DNA of 64,000 nt from contig NC_084794.1 in NCBI RefSeq assembly GCF_963169125.1, positions 110,026,358 through 110,090,357 on the forward strand. The letters are read 5' to 3'. Both the position numbers and the translations under genes were made by a program. This document shows, in pieces, positions 10,862-20,577 of this stretch. Each line of letters starts with the position of its first letter. Within the stretch, counting starts at the first letter, position 1. Source of the stretch: Humulus lupulus (taxonomy: Eukaryota > Streptophyta > Magnoliopsida > Rosales > Cannabaceae). The notes under the pieces were generated by a model that made no database searches, had not been told where the DNA came from, and was given only the letters and a program-made list of their open reading frames with translations.

Positions 10862-13800
10862 CTTTACGCTTTCAAATTCTCTATCTTTCGGATTTTCAGA
10901 TTTCCAAACCTTCGAACTCTCAGGCTTCCCATCTTCCGTTCCTTCGAACTTGCCACTTCTTTTGGTAAGGATCTGGAAACTTTTTCTTTTGATTTGGCAG
11001 TGGGTTTATTCGCCGAAGTTCCTGGTTTGAATCGTCGTTCGTTTTTGCAGCTTTTACTTCTCGCGATCGTGCTGGGCAGTGATCCAGTTACTCCTTCAAC
11101 CTCCAACTACCCGAATATCAGTAAGTATTTCTACTTTGCTCTTTCCTCCCAGATCTTAGGTTGTTGGTAGTTGTTAGAGTAGAGGTTTCTGCCATTATCG
11201 CTTATGTGCATGCGTGAATAGGGCTTTGGTAGGCATGTGATTGATGTGAATCGATAAGTAGCCTTTTCTGCATGCTTTGGCGACTTGCGTTTGGAAAGTC
11301 GTCCCTTGTTTTGCTGTTTTAGGGCATAAGCATGAACGCCTTTAGGGTGTCTTTCTCTGGAAAAGCACTTCTTTTGGTGGGCTTAGGCTCGGAGTCTGAG
11401 TCTGGTTCCTTGCTGCCCTTCGGGTGGCATGGTGCCAATCCCTCGGTAAGCTCGGTGGGAGCCTCTCCAAGCAGTTTTCGGGGAGGGTCTCCCCGACGCC
11501 TTTGATACCACTAGGGTATGACAAGGGTGCTGACTGCTTAGAGTGTTTTCTTCTTTCTTTCTTTTGTCCAGTGACGAACATCTCAAAGGAACAACTCCTT
11601 GCTGTGGGGGAGGCTGATTCTGCCCAAGAGAAGGGCTCTCCTGTCGCTGGTGGAAAGGGGAAAGGAAAGGCGAAAGTGGTCGCGGCTAGCCCACCGACCT
11701 CCAATAGTTCCATCTGGGAGATGGACCAAAAGCCGAACCTTTTCAGGAATTATGGCATGCTGGAGCTGCATTCCTCTGAGGCAGGCCTGAAGAACATCCC
11801 AGGTCTGATGTGGCACCGTCTGTCGGTGCTGGGCGAGTCAGCTAGCCAGAGTCACGAGGGCTTTGGTGCTTGGAGCTGGGCACACATAGTGTGTGGGGCG
11901 CACTTGCCCCTAAGGAGTTACTTCGCCAATTTTTGTGTGAAGGCGGGGATTGCCCCCTTCCAGTTGATTCCTCCCAGCTACAAGCTCCTAGCGGGGTGGT
12001 TCATCTTTTGCAAGTCCCGGAGACTGGAAGCTCCTACCCCGGAGGAGGTGCTGTACTTTTACGGGTTGAAGTCTCAGCCTATGAGGGGTCATTCAGACAA
12101 GGTGGGGTTTTACAGGCTAGAAAGGCACCCGGACGTGATGTGCCCCACTTGTCATATCGCGAGGGTTCCGGACCTCCGGGAATACTGGTTCCTGACGACT
12201 GGCTTCCCGCTGAAGAGGGTGCCAGCCCTATCTTTGGACTTCAAAATCCCTGGTAAGTGCTCCTTCCTCTTCTTTTCAACTTTGTTTCTTTGCGTTTGAT
12301 TTGCCTTTTGGGAGGATCTCTAACGCTTGTATTTGATTTTTGCAGAAGTCATTCCGCGAACACCTCGCTGCGCGGAGATGATAATGAGGTCCAAGTTCTA
12401 CGAAGGGCTTTCTGAGGAAGAGTTGAAAGTGGAGGGACTTGTGACCTCCGAATCGTTGAGGGAGTATGGGTTACTTGCCTCCTTCCAAAACATCGAGCCA
12501 GTGAGTGGCAGGGGGCAAACTCAGGTGTCAGCTGACATCCGGGAGCAGATTGCCCTGGAGCTGTCTAAGGTGATCACCCAAGCAGCTCGAGACGAAAATA
12601 CTTTATCTCCTAGTTGGGCGGAGAGGTTCCCCGACCCCCAGCCGGAGGAAGAGGAGATCGAGGCTCGCCACGCCGCGGCTTACCCTAACGAAGGGGCTCC
12701 GGGGGCTAGTACCTCCGGGAGAGGTAAGACTAGTTTTCGATTGATCCACACCCCCAGCCTGTCTGAGGTTTCCCGGACCTCTCAGATGGGGTTTGATCCC
12801 CGTTTCCTTAGGCTAGATCCGCGTAGGATACCCTTCAACAGGTATTGCGATAGGGTAGATGAGCTCCTCTGGTGTCTGAGTGACGGTAGTCTGCCAGAAG
12901 GTGTCATCATGGTTGACCCTTCTTCTCTCAGCATGTCATTCCCGGACTTCAAGGAGTACGGGAGCTTCCTGGAGCAGGAAGCGATGTTTTGTTTTGCTCG
13001 GGGAAGGCCATCCACGTTTCTCGTGCATGGTCGTCCCTTTCAAACTCTTATTTTTCTTGTTCCTTGTTCCCTGCTGGCGGGCTTGCTTGCGCTTTTATGT
13101 TGTTGATTGTCTTATCTTCCGCTTATCTTCTTTCTCATTGCTTGTTGGTTCGTTAACCTTGCTTTGAACGTTTCTTGCAGAGTATCCAGAAGCCAAGATG
13201 CTGGGGAGGGTTACTTTACTCATTAAGAAGGCTGCCACCAGCCAAGACCCGTCCACGGGGAAAGGACGGAAGACCAAGGCTGGTAGGGGAGGTAAAGCTG
13301 CCTCCCCCAAGAAGGCAAGTGGCGAGGCGCAAGCGTCTCCGAGGGTAGAGAAGTCTCCTGCTGACGGGCCTTCCGAGACTATGATGGTCTCGAGTAGCAG
13401 CAGCGACGGGGAAGGGCTTGTATTCCCCGTGAGGACAACTGGGGTGAGCAAGCGTCCCGGAGAAGATGCTGAGGGCGCTAAGCACAAACGCCTTAGACAC
13501 TCTTCTCCCGGTCGAAGGCAACAACAACAGCAACGACAGCAACCACAACTACAACAACAGCAGCAACAAGAACAAGAGAGACAATCACCAACGCCGCAGC
13601 AGCAGCAACAACAACATCCAAACCAGCAGCAGCAACAAGGGCAATTACTTCTGCTGCCGCAGCAGTAAAAGCAACAGACCGGGGCCTTAATACCCCGTCT
13701 GCCTCCTCCTCCAGCCCAAAGGGGGTCCACCCTTCCGGGGTCTCCTTCTTCTCAGGCAACCAATCTTCCCCTGCCTGGCCTGAAGTTCCACTTTCCGTGG

Positions 13801-15265
13801 AAGCCAACCAGTTTCCCCACTGCTCTCCTGGAGGGTGTAAGACGGGCCGATAGTTTTTTGAAGAGGCGGTTAGAGGCGGAGAAGGCTGTTACTCAGGGAA
13901 GGGCAGATAACTTGTCTGCCGTGAAGAGAGCTGAGCTGGCCGAGGGGGTGAGATCTCTTCACCCGGCCGGAGCGGTTCTGGATGGTCCAGCCTTGGAGAA
14001 GAGGCTGGTGCCTAGGCTCGGACGTGCATTGGCGCCGTTCGGAGCTGAGATGATGGAGGACATGGCCCTGAGCTTATGCGAGCTCAATTCTGAGAAATGG
14101 GCCATCAGTAGCAGCAAGGATCCGCTGCTGCTGACACACGCTGTGAAGTAGCAACTGTCCGGGGTAAGCCGTCAGTTGTTATTTTTTGGGATCACCTGTC
14201 TTTTGGTCCGGCTTTAGCTCATTCTGTTGTCTTTCCTTGCAGGCCTCTATGATCGCGGAACGCTCGTTTCGGGAGGTTGGTGCAGCTCTGGTTCAGCTGG
14301 AGGAGAGCCAACTGGCTCGCCAGGCCTTGGAGGCGGAGAAACAGAAACTGACCCAACAGGCCTTGGGGGCTTCGGAGAAGATTGATCAGGCCCGGCGCAC
14401 GGCTGAAGAAGAGGCGGAGAAGAAATATCTTGCCAAATATCAAGAGTACCGGGCCAAGGCAGAGAATGAGTTTAGACAGCGGTCGGATGGGATGAAGGCC
14501 GAAAACTCCAAGCTCCGGGAAGAGCTGTCCCAAGCCAAGGTGGAGAAGGATACCCTGGAAGCTCGCTTGCAATCAAAAAATGATCTCCTCCTTAAGCGGC
14601 AAGAGGAATATTCCACTCTTCAGAGTAAGCTACACGAGGAGGAGAAACTCCATAAGAGGAGCAGGGATCTCGTGTCTATGCTGCAGTTGGGGCTCGCCGA
14701 GAAGGATAAAGAGATCGGGGCCCTGCAATTCACTGCCAGGGGGCATGTGACCGAGAAGCAATCCGTGCTGAACCAAAATAGGGAGCAGCGCAAGGAGATT
14801 GATTCTCTTAAGGGGGAGCGGGATGCCTCCAAGGCCGAAATGGAAAAATTGAGGGCTCAACTAACTGTCGCGGAGGCACAGCTGGCAACCTCCGAGGCGG
14901 AGCGCTTGAAGGAGAAGGAGGATGCTGAGGTGATACTGAACAGGACGATTAATATATCGCATGTGGTCCTCATGCATCAACTCTGGAAAGTGAATCCGGA
15001 GGTATTAGGCTATCTGGGAGATGATGCCGAAGCCATGAGGGAGAAGCTACTCGTGTGGGATCAGGGCCCAGAGGCGTATGTCCAAACTTACAACATTGAC
15101 GAGCGTGCTGGAGCTCCTGAGGTGGGAGATCCCGGAGAGGCGGGGACCTCTGAACCTTCTCATGACAAAGTTCTGCCTTCCAATGAGCCGACTCCGCCAG
15201 CCTCAGTTGAAACCGATGCCCCCGAAGCTGCGGTCGTGGAAGCTGTAGTTACCCCCAATGCTTGA
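10862..15265 (+). pseudogene. Antisense five-exon gene in Tat1 (gypsy-type 'transposon' domain plus coiled coil)
   Basis: Function unknown. Proposed exons are about 10862-11120, 11572-12252, 12346-13029, 13181-14163 and 14243-15265, all with GT-AG introns and matching phases. Joining exon 1 (last base A) to exon 2 (TGACG) creates an ATG in the frame used downstream. The total from that ATG is 3372 bases, an exact 1124 codons including the stop. Exon 2 carries a region with GLMWHRLSVLG and FCVKAGIAPFQLIPPSYKLL that resembles the plant 'putative gypsy type transposon' domain (Pfam Transposase_28). Exon 4 has basic, Ser-rich and Gln-rich stretches. Exon 5 is a long Glu/Lys/Gln-rich coiled coil followed by an acidic tail. 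Two stops interrupt exon 4: TAA 13666-13668 at the end of the Gln run and TAG 14149-14151. Extra ORFs, often antisense, are known in Tat-lineage elements; no enzymatic motif is visible here. Confidence 0.7.
13519..13668 (+). repeat. CAA/CAG repeat encoding a Gln-rich run
   Basis: Interrupted CAA/CAG/CAC trinucleotide tract in exon 4 of the antisense gene. It ends in TAA, one base from CAA. On the opposite strand it gives apparent Cys- and Val-rich frames, which are shadows. Confidence 0.85.
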
Positions 15266-15877
15266 AGGGATTTTATCTTTAATTATTTTTCATTTTGAGT
15301 TTTTCATTGCGAACCTTTTTTGCCATAATCATAGCATTCTCCTTTCTTTTCTGCCGAGTTCTTTATTTATCTTTGCGCTTAGGGTAGACATTTATACGGT
15401 AGAAACTGTTGTAGGGACGTATGGGGTTTTGGCTCCAACGGCCAAAACCTACGCACTTCCCACTTGAAGCTTTAACGGATGATGTCTTTTCCCACGTAGT
15501 TTCTAGGTTACGAAGGTTTCCTGGTTCCAACAGCCAGGCTCCTTTCACCGTATTTTAGCTTTCCTGAGGAAAATAGCCAATCCCGGGACTTGTAGTTATA
15601 CTGTTCGCTGGGATTGCTAAGGTGAGTCGTTCCATTGTTTGGAACTGGAGTTCTTTTGGTGAGCGTCGCTAGACTTAAGGTTAGATCTTTGCGAAGCAAC
15701 ACTAACTGTTGTTGCGAACCTCATGGTGGCTGACTTTAGGGACCTGGCATGGAGCCCTGTGAGGCAAGGCTCATTGCTGTCGGGGAAATCGCCACGCCTA
15801 CCAGGTGTGATCCTGGAGCAGGGGCTTTACGAAGCAAGGCCGGCTTTGAGTGGGGGATCGAGCATGTCTGCTTCTGG

Positions 15878-16110
15878 AGCTGAAACTTGCAATGGTCGTG
15901 GAGCTTGCCATGCATTATTTTGTGAGATCCGGAGTTGGAGCCTGCGAAGCAAGGCTTACAACGGTCGCGGATCTTGCCATCTTTCGCCTCGCGGGACCCG
16001 GAGCTGGAGCTTGCGATGCAAAGCTTTACAGCGATCACGGGTCTTGCCATCTTTCGCCTTGCGGGACCCGGAGCTAGAGCTTGCGAAGCAAAGCTCTACA
16101 GCGCTCGCGG
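15878..16110. repeat. 69-70 bp tandem repeats in Tat1 3' region
   Basis: Units begin at 15931, 16000 and 16070 with GGAG[CT]T/A. A shorter, more diverged unit precedes them (from 15878) and a partial unit follows. Each contains a near-palindromic core such as GAGCTTGCGAAGCAAAGCTC. Tandem repeats in the 3' region are known for Retand elements. Confidence 0.8.
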
Positions 16111-16438
16111 AGAATTCTGCAAAAGACTTGTCAGGGAGTTGGGGGTGTTTTGGCGTAGCTCTATGAACGTGCCTCAACCCCCAGTCCCGTCCATCGCTGG
16201 GCTACACAGGAGATAATTTTCATGATACATAATGCCAGGCATTTCCATGTCAATTTTCACATAAGCACATAATGCACATATGACACGTAATGCAAGCATG
16301 TTCATGGCAACAAATAAACCTAAGCTTAACAATTTAAACATTTCAAACAACTCTAAAAATTTCAAACACAATGCTAGCACATAAGTGGTGTTCTGTGTAC
16401 GTTTTGTTCAAGGGGCGTATGGCTATGCCTTAGCCATG

Positions 16439-16451
16439 TATACCCCCCAAG
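16439..16451 (-). promoter_or_regulatory. Second polypurine-tract-like motif
   Basis: Minus strand ACTTGGGGGGTATA shares the core CTTGGGGGGTA with the 3' polypurine tract at 10363-10376. It lies 215 bases after the pol stop in element direction. It could be a central primer for plus-strand synthesis; this is inference. Confidence 0.45.
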
Positions 16452-16460
16452 TGAGCGTGG

Positions 16461-16480
16461 GGTCCGGACGTCTCCGGACC
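16461..16480. repeat. Perfect hairpin beside the second polypurine motif
   Basis: GGTCCGGA (16461-16468), loop CGTC, TCCGGACC (16473-16480): eight perfectly paired bases, GC-rich. Confidence 0.75.
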
Positions 16481-16665
16481 GCGTGGTCACTTGTTAAAAC
16501 GCAGCTTTGAACACAGGGATAAAAAGTGCAGTAAAAGCGGAGTGAATCTCTCCGTGTTTCATTAAATTAGCCTGCCAGGCGTGAGTTTTACAACAGGGAG
16601 GATTATTTCCACATTTTTCACTTTTGCTAATTTCACCAAGGACTTTCGACTGGATGGTCCGGGGC

Positions 16666-17523
16666 CTACTGGTAGTAGCGGCGGAGGTGCTCCGCGTTCC
16701 AGGCGCGCGGGACTTTAGATCCGTCGAGTCTCTTTAAGTGATACGTCCCATGGCCCACTTTTTCTTGGACTTCGTAGGGGCCTTCCCAGTTGGGTCCGAG
16801 GACTCCTACTCCCGGATCCTGCGTAGCAGGAAATACTCTCCGTAGGACAAGATCCCCAACTTCGAATGTACTGCTCTGGACTCTCGTGTTAAAGTGTCGG
16901 GCTATCTTGCCTTGGTACATTTTTAGTTGGACCTGCGACTGCTCCCGGAGCTCTTCGATCATGTCCAAGGACTCCTGGAGAAGGGCATGGTTCCGGGTAG
17001 GATCGTAGGTATCTTGTCTGTGAGAGGGGATCATAGTTTCTACTGGGATGACGGCCTCGCAACCGAAGGTCATGGAATAAGGCGTGTGCCCCGTCGAAGT
17101 TCTCTCTGTTGTGCGATAGGCCCAAAGTACTCGCGGAAGTTCTTCCGGCCAGTGAGCCTTGCAGGCTTGGAGTTTTTTCTTCAACGTGGTCTTTAATATT
17201 TTGTTTACAGCTTCCACTTGCCCATTAGCTTGGGGTCTGGCGACTGCGGAAAAGCTTTTGATAATTCCATGCGAAGCACAGAAGTTCGTGAAGTGTTCAC
17301 TGTCAAACTGCTTTCCGTTGTCGGACACAATTTTTCGTGGAAGCCCAAAACGACACACTATATTCCTGATGACAAAGTCCAGTGCTTTTTTAGATGTGAC
17401 CGTGTTCATAGGTTCAGCTTCAGCCCATTTGGTGAAGTAGTCTACCGCGACTATGGCGTACTTCACTCCACCCTTTCCAGTTGGGAGGGAACCTACTAGG
17501 TCATTGCCCCAAACGGCGAACGG
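16666..17523 (-). pseudogene. Tat1 integrase core and C-terminus
   Basis: A 266-residue frame (from Met at 17466) with the integrase catalytic triad: D9 in IVAVDYFTKW, D49 in VSDNGKQF and E85 in NGQVEAVNK, which is a D,D(35)E spacing. The C-terminal part has the DLVLRRVFP and GPYEV motifs of gypsy integrases and ends without a chromodomain, as in Tat elements. It is in the same frame as the upstream pol ORF. The only separation is a TGA at 17524-17526, where the family has a conserved Trp (in SPxPF), so a TGG to TGA change split an otherwise continuous pol. Confidence 0.9.
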
Positions 17524-20500
17524 TCAGGGGCTGGTCATTAGGGTAATTTCTGTAGGCGGCGCTCGCGGAACCTTGGCGTACCTCTGGCACTGCTCACATT
17601 TCCTGACATAATCCACACAATCCTTCTTCATGGTGGGCCAGAAGTATCCTTGTCGAAGGATCTTTTTGGAGAGGCTCAGCCCGGAAGTATGATCGCCACA
17701 GAAGCCTCCGTGAATCTCAAGGATGATGGTGCTGACTTCGGTTCCGGCAACACACCTAAGGAAGGGTATGGACAACCCCCTGCGGTATAGCTTTCCATCC
17801 ATAACCACGTATCGGGGAGCTTGATATTGGAGCTTCCTTGCGTCAGCTTTATCAGTGGGGAGCTCTCCGGTGGTGAGAAATCTGAGGATGGGTCCTATCC
17901 AGGAGTGGGAATGGTCGATGATGGTGTTTATCCTTCGTGTCTCAGTACTGGGGGCTTCTAAGTGCCCGATGGGGACTAAGCCATACTGTTCAATCTCCGG
18001 GTCCGTTGCAAGCTTGGCCAGCGTGTCCGCGAGTGAGTTCTGGTCCCGGGGGACCTGGCGGACTTGGTAGCCTTTGAAATGCTGCAGTAGGTCGCGGGAA
18101 AGAGACACGTAGGCAGCCATCCTTTCGCCTTTCGTCTGGTATTCCCCGGATATTTGGTTTACCACAAGTAAGGAGTCGCTGTATACTTCGATATTTTGGG
18201 CTCCGACTTCTCTGGCCAGTCGTAACCCAGCTAACATGGCTTCGTGTTCTGCCTCGTTGTTGGATGCTGGGAACGTGAAGCGGATGGCGCTCTGGAGCTG
18301 ATGTCCTTGGGGAGAAATTAGGATGACCCCCGCTCCAGCTCCTTTTTCATTTGAGGCTCCGTCTACATAGACCTTCCAGGTGGGAAGTTCCGGGAGAGGA
18401 TCTTCCGGGAGGTCATTCATTCCTGAGCATTCCACAATAAAGTCCGCGAGAGCTTGACCTTTTATGGAAACACGTGGTTGGTAGTGGACGTCGAACTGGC
18501 TCAGTTCCATGGCCCACTTAAGCAATCTGCCAGAAGACTCGGGCTTCTGCAGGTTTTGTCGGAGAGGGTGGTTGGTGAGTACTTTGATGGTGTGCGCCTG
18601 GAAATATGGCCTCAGCTTCCGTGAAGCGATCAGCAAGCAGAGGGAGAGTTTCTCGATCATTGAATATCTGGACTCGGCGTCCAATAACCTCTTGCTTACG
18701 TAATACACAGGGAGCTGGATACGGCCATCTTCCCGGACGAGAGCGGCACTCACTGCGTGCTCAGTCACAGCTAAGTATAAGAACAACGCCTCTCCTTCGA
18801 CAGGTTTGGACAGAATGGGAGCTTGGGTTAAACGTTCTTTGAGGTGTTGGAAGGCTGCTTCGCATTCGGGGGTCCACTCGAACTTCTTGTTTCCTCGCAA
18901 CACATTGAAGAAGGGGATACACTTGTCAGTGGCCTTGGATACGAAGCGGCTGAGAGCAGCTATCCTTCCGGTAACGCTCTGGACATCCTTATGCTTCCGG
19001 GGGGAAGGCATATCTAAGAACGCCTTTATTTTCTCAGGGTTGGCTTCCACTCCGCGGGAGCTGACAATGAAACCGAGGAACTTCCCAGACGAGACCCCGA
19101 AAGTACATTTCTTTGGATTTAGTTTCATCCCGTACTTTCGGATCACGGTGAAAGCTTCCTCAAGGTCGTCACTGTGGTCCCCGGAGGTCTTGGACTTTAC
19201 CAACATGTCGTCCACGTACACCTCCATGTTCCTCCCCAGTTGGTCCTTGAACATTCTGTTTACCAGACGCTGGTACGTCGCCCCAGCGTTCTTCAAACCG
19301 AAAGGCATGACCACGTAACAGTAGACACCCTTGTCCGTGAGGAAGCTGGTGTTTTCCTGGTTCGCGACATGCATCTTGATCTGGTTGTATCCGGAGTACG
19401 CATCCATGAAGGATAGGAGTTTGTACCCGGAAGTAGCGTCTACCATCTGATCGATTCGCGGAAGAGGGAAACAATCTTTCGGGCAGGCCTTGTTTAGGTC
19501 CGTGAAGTCAATGCACATTCTCCAGGACCCATCGGGTTTCGGGACCAGAACTGGGTTGGCCAACCACACGGGATAGTGCGACTCCTGGAGAAAGCCTATG
19601 GACATCAATTTGTCCACTTCAGCTTTGACGGCTTCGGCTCTCACTGGGTCCAGCGGCCTCCTCTTTTGGCGAATTGGAGTTGCAGATGGGTCTATGTTGA
19701 GAGCGTGGCACGCAACATTGGGATTAATCCCCGTCATATCAGCGTGGCACCATGCCAGGATATCCTGATTATCCTTCACAGTGGCCACGATTTTATCTCG
19801 GATGGCCGACGTCAGGTTTTTCCCCACCTGAATGACTTTGGTGGGTTCTCCCGGGTTGAGGATCACCTCTTCGACTTCCTCCATTGGCTCTATTGCTTTC
19901 TCGATTCCCACTCTTGGGTCGAGTTCGTCAAAGTATGCCTCCTGAGCACCCCCAGTTTCCGGTAATTCTTCCGCCAAAGGAATGGCAGCAAACGTCTCCT
20001 GGACCGTGCAGACGGATCGGACGGAGACGTTATAACAGCTCCGTGCACTTCGTTGGTCTCCTCGGAGGGTGCCAATACGCCCATCGTCGCATGGAAACTT
20101 CAAACATAAGTGGCATATTGAGGTTATGGCCCCACAATCGATCAGGACCGGTCGGCCTAAGATGGCATTATACGTCGTGGGGCAGTCGACCACCACGAAT
20201 GTGCTATGCTTGAAGGCACAAGCGTCGCTTTCTCCTCTGAGGGTGACTGGAAGTTGAATTTTGCCTAATGGCATGAGTGCGTCCCCATTGAAACCTTGAA
20301 GCTGGATGGGGCAAGGGGCCAGGTCCGTCTCGGTCAATCCGATCGCGTGGAAGGCCGCTTTGAAGAGGATGTTCACGGAGCTTCCGTTATCGACCAAGAT
20401 CCGTGAGACCTTCTTATTGGCAATCTGGGCTTCCACCACGAGGGGATCGTTGTGGGGGAAGTGCACATGTCGAGCATCGTCCTCCGTGAAGGTGATGGGA

Positions 20501-20577
20501 AGATCCATCATTCGGGGACGTTGAGCAGGTGATTGAACTAAGGCGCACATCTCCTCGGCGTGCTCTAACTCCCTCAA
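17524..20577 (-). pseudogene. Tat1 pol: protease, RT, RNase H, second RNase H, integrase zinc finger
   Basis: A 1017-residue open frame. The aspartic protease has LVDNGSS with the catalytic Asp near residue 63. RT follows from about residue 290, with CIDFTDLNKACPKD, FMDAYSGYNQI and the YVDD catalytic box at residues 454-457. The RT-linked RNase H follows, then a second, archaeal/plant-type RNase H starting at KVYVDGASNEKGAG (Asp near 739), with NNEAEHEAML and VYSDSLLVV. The C-terminus holds the integrase HHCC zinc finger (HGGFCGDH to CEQC). The apparent start is not an ATG: the frame runs on upstream into gag sequence, so pol is entered by frameshift or a base has been gained or lost. All visible catalytic residues are present. 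Confidence 0.95.

Larger units (their letters stand above)
15266..16665. other. Tat1 spacer between antisense gene and pol
   Basis: About 1.4 kb without a supported gene. It contains 69-70-bp tandem repeats, an AT-rich stretch (16200-16390), a second polypurine-like motif and a hairpin, each listed separately. Open frames here are explained by the repeats. Confidence 0.6.

Noticed and set aside
10973..11000. A 28-base intron in exon 1 of the antisense gene (GTAAGG to GCAG)
   Set aside because: Too short for a plant intron; the exon is more simply continuous to 11120.
13095..13807. Cys-rich and Val/Ala-rich minus-strand frames
   Set aside because: They are the reverse complement of the CAA/CAG tract and of the flanking exon; composition explains them.
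17159..20257. Many plus-strand frames of 60-170 residues
   Set aside because: Shadows of the strong minus-strand pol frame, without known motifs.
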